Positions 1 to 10,278 of a stretch of 64,000 nt of DNA are shown one piece after another. Under the pieces are notes generated by a model. The model was given only the letters and a program-made list of their open reading frames with translations. It searched no databases and was not told where the DNA came from. Within the stretch, counting starts at the first letter, position 1; each line of letters begins with the position of its first letter. A program made the translations under genes and the position numbers. The DNA is from JAIXWP01 sp041391745 (lineage in GTDB: Bacteria > Bacteroidota > Bacteroidia > Flavobacteriales_D > Sanyastnellaceae), in the NCBI GenBank assembly GCA_041391745.1, contig JAWKNK010000004.1:124001-188000 (forward strand), written 5' to 3'.

Positions 1-711
1 GATAATGTGAAGGTGCTTAGAATAGGTGAGGTACACAATGAAAGCTAGTATAGCAATAATGTGAAACCACCAAGTGATTCTTTCAATTAGAATCAACGAA
101 CCTTCGCTAAAGCTGCTCATCATCGGAGCGATATACTGACTTATTGGAAATGCGCCGGCGTGATGGTAATGCTCGCTACCCATTTGTTGGAGCAACTGAT
201 CTGCAGCGTTCATTTTCAAAAAGGCACTCATGATGCACACTTCAGCGATCAAAATAATGTTAGCATCGCTCTTTGGCCATTTCGTCATTTCTTTCATGTG
301 GAAACGACGAATTTTCAATACGTTTCTTCTTATTAAAAAGACGATGACAGAGAACAAAACGAGCACGGCAAGAATTTCAAATGAGCCTATAAGAAAATCA
401 TAGAACCCTCCCATGAATGAAAGCACACGGTGCGTTCCGAAAATCCCGTCAATCAGGATTTCCAATACTTCAATATTGATAATAATGAAACCGACGTAAA
501 CTAAGAGGTGAAGGAATGCAGCGATCGGTCTGTTGAACATTTTGCCCTGACCGAGTGCCACACGAAACATGGTAGCCCAGCGCTTGCTCGTGTCGCCTTC
601 TACTTTGACGTCACGACCAAGATTGATATTTCTTCTTACAAAGCTATAACGCTTGAAGGCTACAAAAGATGCAGCAGCTAAAAGCACAACAAAAAGTACC
701 TGAGCTAACAT
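1..711 (-). CDS. (Fe-S)-binding membrane protein, N-terminal part, cut by the window edge
   Basis: The reverse strand reads open from ATG at 709-711 to the window edge (237 codons), starting MLAQVLFVVLLAAASF. Hydrophobic segments lie near residues 2-20, 68-86, 105-126 and 218-235, with histidines at the ends of some of them, as in the haem-b membrane domain of nitrate-reductase-gamma-like proteins. In flavobacteria a protein of this type, with a membrane domain followed by CCG/4Fe-4S domains, commonly follows mlaD, which fits the 30-nt gap to mlaD here. The iron-sulfur part would lie outside the window, so the assignment rests on the membrane half and on gene order. Probable role: membrane-bound electron-transfer subunit. 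Confidence 0.62.
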   Translation of the reverse strand, partial: MLAQVLFVVLLAAASFVAFKRYSFVRRNINLGRDVKVEGDTSKRWATMFRVALGQGKMFNRPIAAFLHLLVYVGFIIINIEVLEILIDGIFGTHRVLSFMGGFYDFLIGSFEILAVLVLFSVIVFLIRRNVLKIRRFHMKEMTKWPKSDANIILIAEVCIMSAFLKMNAADQLLQQMGSEHYHHAGAFPISQYIAPMMSSFSEGSLILIERITWWFHIIAILAFIVYLTYSKHLHII

Positions 712-741
712 AGGCAAAACATTAGGGATTCAAACTTAAGG

Positions 742-1725
742 TCAATTTTCTGAAACAGGCTTCTCTTTTTTACCAAAAACAGAAAAATGAACATATCGTT
801 TTGGGTGCAAACGCATGTCTTCTAACAATAGATCTAAACTATGCGATGCATTGACTAGTTCAACGTGTAAAGAATCATTGTTGACCAATTGTCCCAATGT
901 TCCTGTTCCTTCATTTACTTTGGTCATCACGCCATCGAAGCTTTCAAGAGCTCGATTTACTTTGAGCACTGTCGTTGCCAGTTCCATTCTTGCCAAGGTA
1001 TCACTCAATGTTGAAATATTGGTAATGGCATTGGTAAGCTTATCATTGTTGGCTTTCAAGTTTGACGTGATAGATTCCACATTAGTGAAAATGCTGGAAA
1101 GCTTTTCACTGTTGTTCATCATTAATTTGTCTAGGCTAGAAGTGGTACTTTCTAAGTTGGAAAGTGTACTCTTCAAATCGCTAAACACTTGATTAAGACC
1201 TCCATCGTCGCTCGCTGATCCAAGTACATTGTTGAGGCTAGTGATTACGCTGTCTATTCCTGCAAAAAGCTCAGAGGACTTTTGCTTCAGGGGTTCAATT
1301 TCTTGTTTGATGGTCTCGGTAAGTCCTAGAGCAATTTCGCCAGGTAGCGTGTCTCTGTCTTCAGCAAACACTGAACTTTTACCCATTACGATTCGAATTC
1401 CTTTACCTCCGAAAAGGTCGGCATCAAAAATTTCGAGTTTGGTGTCGTTTGGAACATTGAGTTTTGACTCGTTGATGATCACTTCCACAATAAGACGACC
1501 GTCGCCGCTTGGGTGCATGGCTACATCCGAAACGATACCAATTTTATGTCCATTAAGTGTTACGGCGTTTGACGCAGTAAGACCAGCTACATTTTCATAA
1601 ACCGAATAAAAACGAAGTTGCTTGGAGAGAAGATTGACGCCCTTTAAATAATTCACCCCCATGTATAGAACGGCTATGGTGAAAACCACTACTACACCGA
1701 TGATGAATTCCTTGCTTACTTTCAT
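742..1725 (-). CDS. MlaD/MCE-domain lipid-transport protein
   Basis: 327 residues. One N-terminal membrane anchor (about residues 7-24, IIGVVVVFTIAVLYMGVNY) is followed by an MCE/MlaD domain (about 35-115, including the stretch VAGLTASNAVTLNGHKIG and later DADLFGGKGIRI). The rest is a long polar, helical region rich in Ser/Asn/Leu that probably forms a coiled coil. MCE proteins form hexameric rings that carry phospholipid between the membranes as part of an Mla-type ABC system. The partner permease and ATPase are not visible here. The gene starts 3 nt after the amidase stop, so it is almost certainly co-transcribed with it. Confidence 0.85.
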   Translation of the reverse strand: MKVSKEFIIGVVVVFTIAVLYMGVNYLKGVNLLSKQLRFYSVYENVAGLTASNAVTLNGHKIGIVSDVAMHPSGDGRLIVEVIINESKLNVPNDTKLEIFDADLFGGKGIRIVMGKSSVFAEDRDTLPGEIALGLTETIKQEIEPLKQKSSELFAGIDSVITSLNNVLGSASDDGGLNQVFSDLKSTLSNLESTTSSLDKLMMNNSEKLSSIFTNVESITSNLKANNDKLTNAITNISTLSDTLARMELATTVLKVNRALESFDGVMTKVNEGTGTLGQLVNNDSLHVELVNASHSLDLLLEDMRLHPKRYVHFSVFGKKEKPVSEN

Positions 1726-1728
1726 ATC

Positions 1729-2943
1729 TTAATTTGTTGTTTTGCGAATAGCCTCACTGAGGTCTATGCGCTCTCCATTTTCAAAAGCCACAATAAATGC
1801 GTCTTTGAAGCCCATTTCGCGTAGATTCTTTTGCATGTCTTTAGCTTCTTGGAAGCTAGAGGTAGAACCCGCCATGTACTTATAAACGCTGCCGCTAAGG
1901 TACTCATCAACCTTGTCTAAACCTTTAAATTCAGATGATTTCTTATCCAAAGGTTTTGAAGATGTCAGGATTTGAACTTGGAATTTAACACCCTTTGCTA
2001 CATCGTTGTAAACCACTTCATTGTTGGATTTCTGATCAGGTTTTGGGGTGTTGGTAATTGGAGCAGTTTCTTGATTGTTAGTTGGTTGGGTGCTTTTCCC
2101 TGCCTTTTTATCCGCTTTGTCCTTGAATTCCTTGAATGCGCGATAAATGGCGCTTGACAGGTAAACTTTTCCATCATCGGAGTGTAAAAAGTCTTCTTCT
2201 TCTTTGTTCGTTAAAAAACCTAATTCCACCAATATGCTCGGCATGTTGGTGTAAGCGATGACATAAAAACCAGCTTGCTTCACACCTCTGTCTTTTCTCC
2301 CTACGCGATCTCTAAATTGGTCTTGCACTCCTTTAGCTAATGTCAAACTTTGATCAAGGAATACGTTTTCCCGCAGACTGAGCGCAATGTAGGTGTCAGG
2401 ATTTTTAGGGTCGAAACCGGCGTAGTTTTTCTCGTAATTGTCTTCTAAATAGATAGATGCATTTTCACGCATGGCAGATTTTAAACTCTCTTCTGACTTG
2501 TGAAGCCCCATTACAAAGGTTTCTGAACCATAGGCCGCTTTGTTGTCGTTGGCATTACAATGCACGGAAATGAATAGGTCGGCTTTAACCTTATTGGCCA
2601 GTACTACGCGGTCGTTGAGTGTAGGGTAGGTATCACCAGTGCGGGTGTAGACAATTTCAACATCTGGATGATTTTCCTTGATATAGTTACCGAGCTTGGT
2701 AACAACCTCAAGTGAAACGTCCTTTTCTGTGCGTTTGTATCTGCCTGTTCCGATGTTTCCAGGATCTTTACCGCCGTGACCTGCATCGAGAACCACGGTG
2801 AAGGTTTTGGAGCTATCTTTCAAAGGAGAAACTGTGGCTCCAATAAAAATTGCCGTTGCTGCAAGAAATATTAAAATCACTCGTTTGGCGTGATTTGTGT
2901 TCGATTGCGCGGACTTTTTATGTGTTGTTACTTCCTTATGCAT
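1729..2943 (-). CDS. N-acetylmuramoyl-L-alanine amidase with SPOR-like tail
   Basis: 404 residues. The order is a short cytoplasmic start, one membrane/signal segment (about 20-42, RVILIFLAATAIFIGATVSP), an Amidase_3 domain (about 50-275), a polar linker rich in Thr/Pro/Asn (about 280-310), and a C-terminal SPOR-like region (about 320-400). Catalytic zinc-site motifs are visible: VVLDAGHGGKDPG, the glutamate in RTEKDVS, LFISVHCNAND and the glutamate in ILVELGFLTN. It cleaves the amide bond between MurNAc and the stem peptide in cell separation or peptidoglycan turnover. The SPOR-like tail would bind denuded septal glycan. It is divergent from lptD with 54 nt between the chosen starts. Confidence 0.9.
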   Translation of the reverse strand: MHKEVTTHKKSAQSNTNHAKRVILIFLAATAIFIGATVSPLKDSSKTFTVVLDAGHGGKDPGNIGTGRYKRTEKDVSLEVVTKLGNYIKENHPDVEIVYTRTGDTYPTLNDRVVLANKVKADLFISVHCNANDNKAAYGSETFVMGLHKSEESLKSAMRENASIYLEDNYEKNYAGFDPKNPDTYIALSLRENVFLDQSLTLAKGVQDQFRDRVGRKDRGVKQAGFYVIAYTNMPSILVELGFLTNKEEEDFLHSDDGKVYLSSAIYRAFKEFKDKADKKAGKSTQPTNNQETAPITNTPKPDQKSNNEVVYNDVAKGVKFQVQILTSSKPLDKKSSEFKGLDKVDEYLSGSVYKYMAGSTSSFQEAKDMQKNLREMGFKDAFIVAFENGERIDLSEAIRKTTN

Positions 2944-2973
2944 AGCTTTGGGGCCGGTTTTTACCTTATTTTA

Positions 2974-2981
2974 CAAAAGTA
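2974..2981 (-). promoter_or_regulatory. Probable -7 box of the amidase promoter
   Basis: The reverse strand reads TACTTTTG, a perfect match to the Bacteroidota -7 consensus TAnnTTTG. A transcript would start about 24 nt before the amidase ATG. No convincing -33 TTG lies at the expected distance, so the call rests on the -7 box and position. Confidence 0.4.
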
Positions 2982-2997
2982 TTTTTCTAAAACACGC

Positions 2998-5538
2998 ATG
3001 GAGCGCGGCTTATATGGTTTTTTCCTCTTTTTAGTGTTGATAATCCAACACTCGATTGCCGGTGCTCAGACAGTTCCTGCCGACTCGACGGGGGCTCCAG
3101 TATCCAATAACGTTGCCACACCTGATTCTATTATAGACTCGAGCGATTTTGGAATTGACGAAGAAGTGGTTTATTTCGGAAAAGACAGCACAGTAATGGA
3201 CCTGGTTAACGAGAAAGTTTATCTCTATGGCTTGGATTCCTATGTAAAATATGGTGATTTGGAGGTAAAAGCGGCACGAATAGAATTTTCATTTGAAGAT
3301 TATACCGCTTTCGCGAAGGGAGTATCGGATAGTACTGGGAAATTTATTGGTAGACCCGTATTCAAAGACGGAGAAAACCAATTCGAGGAGGATTCGCTTG
3401 CATATAATTTTAAATCTAAAAAAGGATTGAGCTATGGCGCTCGAACCCAAGAGGGAGATGCCTACTTGCTCGCAGGGATTTCCAAAAAGCAGGAAAATGA
3501 TTGGATAAATATTGGAAATGGAAAACTCACCACTTGCGATAAACCCAACCCTCACTATTATTTCAACTTGAAACGCGCCATTGTGGTGCCCAATGAAAAG
3601 GTAGTAAGCGGACCCTTCTATTTAAAGTTTAGAAAAATTCCTACTCCGCTCGCACTACCCTTTGGATTTTTCCCTAATAAAAAGGAAAGCTCTCACGGAA
3701 TTCTCTTGCCAGGCTATGGCAACGGTCAAGAACGCGGATATTTCCTACAAAACTTAGGATACTATATTCCCTTAGGACAAAAATGGGAAACGAGCTTTTT
3801 ATTTGATGTTTACACACGAGGAAGCTGGGTAGCCAGAAATTTGACGAGTTATAAGAAGAATTATAAGTACTCAGGCCGATTCAATGTGAGTCGAACGGTA
3901 AGCAAGTTTGGTTTGCCTGAACTGAGCAGCTACCGTCAACAAAAAACGTTCAACGTTCAATGGGATCATACTCAAGATGCAAAGGCACGACCTAATTCAA
4001 GATTTTCAGCGAATGTGAATATGGGTTCGAGTCAGAATTTTACGAATAACCTGAATTCTTCTCAGACAGACTTCTTGTCGAGTACTTTCCAATCTTCCAT
4101 TCAATACAATAAGAATTGGGCGGGAACACCTTTCTCGATGGGCGTAAGCGCACGTCACAGTCAAAACACCCAATCACGAATTGTTTCGGCTACACTTCCA
4201 TCGGTAGCGCTGACCATGTCGAGGGTAAACATTTTTAAATCGGTTTTTAAAAGAAATCCTATCGGACTAACTGCCAATGGAACCTTGGAAAATGTGGTGT
4301 CAGAGCATGAGCGTGAATTCAGACTGAACAATTTGGATTACTTGAATCGAAATTCTAAGAACGGTGCGCGTTATTCAGCGGCGCTGAGTACAAGCTATAA
4401 ACTTCCAAAAGGAATTACATTCAATCCATCATTGAACGCGGATTGGCTGTGGACTTTTAAGTATTTGAATAAATCTATCATTGATGGTAATGTGGTTCAA
4501 ACCGATACCTTGAATGGTTTTAGACAAAACCTTACTTGGAATGCTGCAGGTTCTTTCAACTTTAGAGTTTATGGAACATTTATTCGCAAGAATCCAGATG
4601 CGAAAATCAAAGCCATTCGTCATTTGATTCAACCAACTATTGGGGTTTCGTATGCTCCTTATGCCTTGGTTCAAACAAATGGTTTTTATGGAAATAATGG
4701 AGAGTTTCTTGGCTATAGTCAGTGGGACGTTGCGCGATTTGTACCATCCAATTCAATTCAACAGGGAAATATCAATTTCTCGATGACACAAAATGTGGAA
4801 GCAAAAGTTCGTGATAAAGCGCAGACTAAGATTGCCTACAAAAAAGTAAAAATTATTGAGAGTTTCAGATCTTCATTGAGCTATAATATGATGGCGGATT
4901 CATTGAATTTCAGCAATGTGAATTTCAGTGGCTTCACCACAATCGCGCAGAATACAACGCTGAATTATAGTTCTACATATTCTATGTACGACTTCAATTC
5001 GAAAGGACAGAACATAGATAAGTATGTATGGGAAGATGGAGGAAGTTGGTTGCGCATGACCGGAACAAACTTTGCGCTTTCAACTCGATTGAAGAGCAAA
5101 CAGAAAATAGGAGCGCAACGTGCCGATGGTATGTCGAAGGATGAGGAGGATTTTGTAAATGCTAATAAGAATAAGCTTATAGATTGGAGTGTGCCGTGGA
5201 CATTAAATTTGAACTACAACTTGAGATTTTCTAAAGTATTTAATTCAACGATTGAAAATTTTGAAACAAAGCTTATTCAGGCAGCTACATTCAGCGGTTC
5301 GTTCCGTTTGTTTGATAAAGTAGCGATCAACTTTGATAGTGGATACGAATTTGAAACGAAGAAAATAACGACCACTACAATTGGAGCAACAGTGGACTTG
5401 CATTGCTGGGAATTCTCTTCTACATGGGTGCCATTCGGAACGAGAAAGTCTTACATGTTCCAGCTAAATATAAAAAGCCCTCTTCTAAAAGATTTGAAAC
5501 TTCAGAAGAGGGGCAATTATGGAGATCTTCTCTATTAA
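2998..5538 (+). CDS. lptD: LPS-assembly outer-membrane protein LptD (OstA-like)
   Basis: 846 residues from ATG 2998. The frame is open further upstream to 2890, but that extension overlaps the divergent amidase and lacks a signal. From 2998 the protein begins with a clean signal peptide (MERGLYGFFLFLVLIIQHSIAGAQ). A short OstA/LptA-like beta-jellyroll region (about residues 55-200) is followed by a long Asn/Ser/aromatic-rich beta-barrel region, and the last residues are hydrophobic (GDLLY). It inserts lipopolysaccharide into the outer leaflet together with LptE. It is larger than E. coli LptD (784 aa) but normal for Bacteroidota. Its 3' end overlaps the convergent nuoN stop by 4 nt, and no terminator hairpin is seen there. 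Confidence 0.88.
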   Translation: MERGLYGFFLFLVLIIQHSIAGAQTVPADSTGAPVSNNVATPDSIIDSSDFGIDEEVVYFGKDSTVMDLVNEKVYLYGLDSYVKYGDLEVKAARIEFSFEDYTAFAKGVSDSTGKFIGRPVFKDGENQFEEDSLAYNFKSKKGLSYGARTQEGDAYLLAGISKKQENDWINIGNGKLTTCDKPNPHYYFNLKRAIVVPNEKVVSGPFYLKFRKIPTPLALPFGFFPNKKESSHGILLPGYGNGQERGYFLQNLGYYIPLGQKWETSFLFDVYTRGSWVARNLTSYKKNYKYSGRFNVSRTVSKFGLPELSSYRQQKTFNVQWDHTQDAKARPNSRFSANVNMGSSQNFTNNLNSSQTDFLSSTFQSSIQYNKNWAGTPFSMGVSARHSQNTQSRIVSATLPSVALTMSRVNIFKSVFKRNPIGLTANGTLENVVSEHEREFRLNNLDYLNRNSKNGARYSAALSTSYKLPKGITFNPSLNADWLWTFKYLNKSIIDGNVVQTDTLNGFRQNLTWNAAGSFNFRVYGTFIRKNPDAKIKAIRHLIQPTIGVSYAPYALVQTNGFYGNNGEFLGYSQWDVARFVPSNSIQQGNINFSMTQNVEAKVRDKAQTKIAYKKVKIIESFRSSLSYNMMADSLNFSNVNFSGFTTIAQNTTLNYSSTYSMYDFNSKGQNIDKYVWEDGGSWLRMTGTNFALSTRLKSKQKIGAQRADGMSKDEEDFVNANKNKLIDWSVPWTLNLNYNLRFSKVFNSTIENFETKLIQAATFSGSFRLFDKVAINFDSGYEFETKKITTTTIGATVDLHCWEFSSTWVPFGTRKSYMFQLNIKSPLLKDLKLQKRGNYGDLLY

Positions 5539-6896
5539 ACGAATGCAGCAACGGCGAACAAGCCAATCATTGCAACGCTTAGAATAATCATTGAATATTT
5601 TTGAGTATCGCTAACAACGATTCTACCTGCGTTTTCAATAGGTGTAAACATTGCTACGATTACTTTCAAATAGTAGAATACCGCTACAGCACTTGAAAGA
5701 ATCATTACAATAGCTAACCAAACATTTCCAGAAGAAAGCACTTCATTGATGATGAAATATTTTGCCATGAAACCGCTCAAAGGTGGAATTCCTGCCATTG
5801 AAAGTAAAGCCAAGGTCAATGCGCCAGCAAGAATAGGATTGCGTTTTACCAAGCCTTTGAAAGCAGCATAATCTTCTGCGCCTTCTTGCATTTTGCTTAC
5901 ATAGTACAATACAGTGAAAGCAACTAATGAAGAAATACTGTAAACGATTACGTAGTACATCAATACTTCTGCGTTTATTGTGCCTACGGTCATCACAGAT
6001 GCAATCATAAATCCGGCATGAGAAATACTGGAGTAGGCCAACATTCTTTTTACACTGCTTTGAATAGCTGCCATTGCATTTGAAATGATCAACGTCAACA
6101 TAGCAAGCACTACGAAGATCATTTCATATTTTTCAGTCACATTCATGAAACTGATGTGGAACAATCTGAACATAGCGGCAAACGCAGCACCTTTTACCAA
6201 AGTAGACATGAGCGCAGTGACCATAGTAGGAGAACCTTGATACACATCTGGTGCCCACAAATGGAATGGAGCCAAACTCACTTTAAAAGCAAAGCCAACA
6301 AGAATCATTAAGATTCCTGCACCGAGGTAAGTCATGTTTGGAGAGTTCTGAACAGCCGCTGAAATTTCAGCCAAATCGAAAGAACCTGTGGCGCCATAAA
6401 TCAAGGCGATACCAAACAAAAGAATAGCAGATGCCATTGCTCCAAGGAAGAAGTACTTAAATCCCGCTTCGTTAGAAAGCAATGAAGTTTTGTTGCTCGC
6501 TGCTAGTACATACATTGGAATAGAAAGGATTTCAATTCCTAAGAAAAGCATTACCATATTGGTGTATGACGATAAGATCATACCGCCGCATAAGCTGAAT
6601 GCAACAAGCGCATATAAGTCTGCTTTGGATTGATTGCCTTGGTAGCTTTCTGAACTAACCACAAACCACAAGAATGCGATGATGCTCAAAATTCCGATGA
6701 ATGAAAGTGCATAATTGTCCATCAACAACATGTTGTTGTTGAATGGATTTTCATTCATTCCCCAATCCAGGAAACATGAAACGATGGTGGCCAAAAGACC
6801 AAGTAGAATAACAGGTAAGATTGCTTTACGAAGTTTTACAACTTCCAAAGCAAGTACAGAAATACCTAAAAGCGAGGTGATGATAAGCTCTTTCAT
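5535..6896 (-). CDS. nuoN: NADH-quinone oxidoreductase subunit N
   Basis: 453 residues, all hydrophobic, with about 14 membrane segments. It contains the Proton_antipo_M core, including VSLAPFHLWAPDVYQGSP and AYSSISHAGFM, which mark the proton-pumping antiporter-like subunits of complex I. It is the last gene of the nuoA-N operon and its start touches the nuoM stop (1-nt overlap), indicating translational coupling. NuoN is one of three Mrp-like proton channels in the membrane arm. Confidence 0.95.
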   Translation of the reverse strand: MKELIITSLLGISVLALEVVKLRKAILPVILLGLLATIVSCFLDWGMNENPFNNNMLLMDNYALSFIGILSIIAFLWFVVSSESYQGNQSKADLYALVAFSLCGGMILSSYTNMVMLFLGIEILSIPMYVLAASNKTSLLSNEAGFKYFFLGAMASAILLFGIALIYGATGSFDLAEISAAVQNSPNMTYLGAGILMILVGFAFKVSLAPFHLWAPDVYQGSPTMVTALMSTLVKGAAFAAMFRLFHISFMNVTEKYEMIFVVLAMLTLIISNAMAAIQSSVKRMLAYSSISHAGFMIASVMTVGTINAEVLMYYVIVYSISSLVAFTVLYYVSKMQEGAEDYAAFKGLVKRNPILAGALTLALLSMAGIPPLSGFMAKYFIINEVLSSGNVWLAIVMILSSAVAVFYYLKVIVAMFTPIENAGRIVVSDTQKYSMIILSVAMIGLFAVAAFV

Positions 6897-8350
6897 CAGC
6901 GTATTGTTGCGAGGATTGATTCAACTGCATTGTTTGATAGGTCGAGTAGTGGTGCAGAGTAGATACCCAACACAATTACTAGAATCACTAAAATGCTAAG
7001 CATTATAGTTTCAGATTTTGTAATAGCACTAAAAGCGCTGGTAACTGAAGATTCTGGACCTAACATAATTTTTTGAAAAGCACGAAGCATGTATACTGCT
7101 CCGAACACTACGGTGAGACCTCCAAATAGAAGGAACCAACCATTTACTTGATAAAGTCCAATGAGTAGTAAGAATTCGCCAACGAAACCACTTGTAAGTG
7201 GAAGTGCTACAGAACCCATTACTAATACAAAGAACAAGAAAGCAAAAGTGCCGTGTCCGGCACGAATACCACCAAGCTGGTCGATGTTGGCATGTCCAAA
7301 TCGTGTTTCAAGCATGTCGTAGATGTAGAACATTGCCACTGCTAAAATTCCGTGCGAAAGCATTTCGTATAGTCCGCCTTGAACACCTTGAGCATTAGAA
7401 CTTAAAATACCTGCGCTGATGATACCAACGTGAGCAATAGAACTGTATGCAATAAGGAGTTTGAAATTCTTTTGTACAATAGCCATCATCGATGCATAGA
7501 CAACTCCAATGATGGATAGAGTGATTGCCCAAGTTCCGTATTCAGCAATACCATCAGGCAACATAGGCACAGCAATGCGAACGAGTCCGTAAGTTGCCAT
7601 TTTCAACATGATAGCAGCAAGAAGCATTGTGCCTGCTGTTGGAGCGGCGTTGTAGGTACTTGGCTGCCAAGTGTGAAATGGGAAGACCGGCATTTTTTCA
7701 CTGCGAAAGCAATAAAGATTCCAGCGAATACCCAACCTTGCTGTACTGCAGAAAGTGATTTTCCTGCTTCGTACATATCTACAAAACTAAATGAGCTTGG
7801 TGTGGTATGCTGGTACACATAAAGCAGAGAAACCAACATGAACAAGCTACCAAAAATGGTGTAGACGAAAAACTTCATTGTCACCTTTGCTCTGTTATCT
7901 CCATTACCCCAGATAAGGATCATGAAGTAAATAGGAATAAGTGCTACTTCGTAGAAAATGTAGAAAATAAAAGCATCAGAAGTTAGAAATGCACCGAGCA
8001 TCGCGCCAATCATCAACAGCATTAATCCATAAAACACATGAGCGTTTTTGAAATTTTTGTTGAAAGTAGAATGAGACGATGAGTGGGGCAGTGATACCAG
8101 AAAGTAACGCCATTAAAATATTAATACCGTCAATTTGGAATGCACAGTGAATTCCCATTGGTCCGATCCAGCTCTTATCAAAAGTAAGTAGCTCAGTATT
8201 GCCCTGACGAAGTGCAATAGCCGCTACGATTGAAAGTGCCAGCTGTACCAAGGTGGATGTAAGTGCCAACATTTTTGCAGTTTTTGATCCCATTATAAAG
8301 ATCAAAGCGGCAAAGATGAATGGAACTGCTATTAAGGCTATGGTCAACAT
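6896..8350 (-). CDS. nuoM: NADH-quinone oxidoreductase subunit M, two compensating frame breaks
   Basis: The full region encodes about 484 residues, the usual NuoM length, but over two frames. The N-terminal part (from 8350, MLTIALIAVPFIFAALIF) and the C-terminal part (to 6896) share one frame. The middle part (about 8045 to 7695, containing VFYGLMLLMIGAMLGAFL and FIFYIFYEVALIPIYFM) lies in another. The first break is near the T5 run at 8045-8049 (one extra base). The second is at the T6 run at 7693-7698 (one base short), where the protein should read FAVK(K)MPVFPFHTWQP. The two shifts cancel. Homopolymer location and an intact operon argue for consensus errors rather than a dead gene. Role: proton-translocating membrane subunit. 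Confidence 0.88.
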
Positions 8351-8372
8351 ACTTATCTAATTCGGTTTAGTA

Positions 8373-10268
8373 TTAAATCAAAGTGATGAGCAAAACAATC
8401 AGTCCTACGATCATGGCTAGAATGTATGTAACCATGTGTCCGTTTTGAACTAATTTTCCTGCATTACCAATTCTTGAAGGGATAGAACTTCCCAGTTTTA
8501 CCAATCCTTCAATCATTTCTGGTTCAACAATTTTTCCAAAGAAAGCACTTGCTTTATCTATTGGTTTACGAATTGTTTTATCATAAAGCTCATCGAAATA
8601 ATATTTATTGAGCAGAAGTTTATGCGTTCCTGATTCAATTTCATTGTCTTCGAGGGCAACTTCACCTTTGTTTTTATAAATATTCCAAGCATAGTACAAG
8701 CTACCTAGTGCGATGATAGTTGCAACAAGCATCATGATGCTTTCAGTAGAAACGGATTCGTTCATCAAAGGCATTTGAACTGTATCTGCAAGGAAGTGAT
8801 CGAGCCAATGTGGAATGTGCATAGCATGTCCAACAGCGTGAGGGAATCCAATCAATCCGCCTACTGCACTGAGAATAGCAAGAACCACAAGAGGAACAGT
8901 CATCACCCTTGGTGACTCATGTAAGTGATGCTCTTGATCGTGAGTTCCTCTAAACTCTCCGTGGAAAGTGAGGTAGTACAAACGGAACATATAGAATGCT
9001 GTAAGCGCGCTCACAACTGAGGCCAATACGAAAATTACAATGTTGTTTTCGAAAGCTACAGCAACGATTTGATCTTTTGAGAAGAAACCAGCAAGTGGTG
9101 GAATACCACTGATGGCAATAGTACCAATCAAGAACGTGATGTGCGTGATTGGCATGTGTCTTTTCAAGCCACCCATTCTACGAATATCCTGCTCGCCTCC
9201 CATTCCGTGAATTACAGAACCAGAACCTAAGAACAGAAGTGCTTTAAAGAATGCGTGAGTAATTACGTGAAAAACTGCAATGCTGTATGCACCAAATCCG
9301 AGTGCAATGAACATAAGTCCAAGCTGACTCACTGTAGAGTACGCCAAAACTTTTTTAATGTCGTTTTGATTAAGAGCTACAGTAGCACCAAGAAGGGCAG
9401 TAGCAGTTCCGGCCACGATGATCACATTGCTGGCCAACTCACTTGCTGCAAAAATATCTGAACTTCTAGCTACCATGTAGATACCAGCAGTAACCATTGT
9501 AGCGGCGTGGATAAGTGCCGAAACAGGAGTAGGACCCGCCATTGCATCAGGGAGCCAAGTGTGCAATGGAATTTGCGCGCTTTTACCCATAGCACCTATG
9601 AAAAGGAAAATAGCTGCAGCATCGAGGTACCAACCACGAAGTGACCCTGCTTCATTTCCTGAAATAAAAAGGTCGTCAAATTTTAATGAACCAGTATGCA
9701 TAAAGATCATACTCATTCCGATAATCAAACCTAAATCTCCAATTCTGTTGATGATAAATGCTTTTTTGGCAGCATCATTATTTTTCATGTCTTTATACCA
9801 GAATCCGATAAGCATGAAAGAACAAAGACCTACACCTTCCCATCCTACGAACATTGTGACATAACTGTCGCCAAGAATAAGAATAAGCATGAAGAACACG
9901 AACAAATTCAAGTAAGCTATGAATCGATTAAATCCTTCATCATCGTGCATGTATCCGATGGAATATACATGGATTAGAAAACCAACTCCGGTGATGAATA
10001 ATAAATAGATGGTGCTTAATGGATCAACCAAAAATGCGATGTCGATATTTAAGCTACCTGCTGTAATCCAATCAAATATTTTTACGACCGTTGGATTCGC
10101 GCCATGAAGCTGTGTGGTAAATACAGCAATTGAAGTAATGAACGAAAGAAAGATGGCTCCAGAGCCGATTCCGCCGATAAGATTTTTGGACAACCCTTTT
10201 CCAAGAAAAGTGATGTAAAGAAATCCGATAAGAGGAAATACTGGGATAAGTGAAACTAATTTTTCCAT
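8373..10268 (-). CDS. nuoL: NADH-quinone oxidoreductase subunit L
   Basis: 631 residues. It has the Proton_antipo_N region (FLVDPLSTIYLLFITGVGFLI) and the Proton_antipo_M region, including VGWEGVGLCSFMLIGFW, IPLHTWLPDAMAGPTPVSAL and KKVLAYSTVSQLG, and ends with a long amphipathic helix plus a terminal anchor (MVTYILAMIVGLIVLLITLI), which are NuoL hallmarks. It is the distal proton pump of complex I. It lies 10 nt downstream of nuoK. Confidence 0.96.
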   Translation of the reverse strand: MEKLVSLIPVFPLIGFLYITFLGKGLSKNLIGGIGSGAIFLSFITSIAVFTTQLHGANPTVVKIFDWITAGSLNIDIAFLVDPLSTIYLLFITGVGFLIHVYSIGYMHDDEGFNRFIAYLNLFVFFMLILILGDSYVTMFVGWEGVGLCSFMLIGFWYKDMKNNDAAKKAFIINRIGDLGLIIGMSMIFMHTGSLKFDDLFISGNEAGSLRGWYLDAAAIFLFIGAMGKSAQIPLHTWLPDAMAGPTPVSALIHAATMVTAGIYMVARSSDIFAASELASNVIIVAGTATALLGATVALNQNDIKKVLAYSTVSQLGLMFIALGFGAYSIAVFHVITHAFFKALLFLGSGSVIHGMGGEQDIRRMGGLKRHMPITHITFLIGTIAISGIPPLAGFFSKDQIVAVAFENNIVIFVLASVVSALTAFYMFRLYYLTFHGEFRGTHDQEHHLHESPRVMTVPLVVLAILSAVGGLIGFPHAVGHAMHIPHWLDHFLADTVQMPLMNESVSTESIMMLVATIIALGSLYYAWNIYKNKGEVALEDNEIESGTHKLLLNKYYFDELYDKTIRKPIDKASAFFGKIVEPEMIEGLVKLGSSIPSRIGNAGKLVQNGHMVTYILAMIVGLIVLLITLI

Positions 10269-10278
10269 AAGATTTCTT

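Noticed and set aside
2890..2997. Upstream extension of lptD
   Set aside because: It overlaps the divergent amidase start and lacks a signal peptide, whereas ATG 2998 begins a good one.
7693..7698. Programmed ribosomal frameshifting in nuoM at A6
   Set aside because: A second compensating break upstream and five breaks in neighbouring nuoF make consensus errors more likely.
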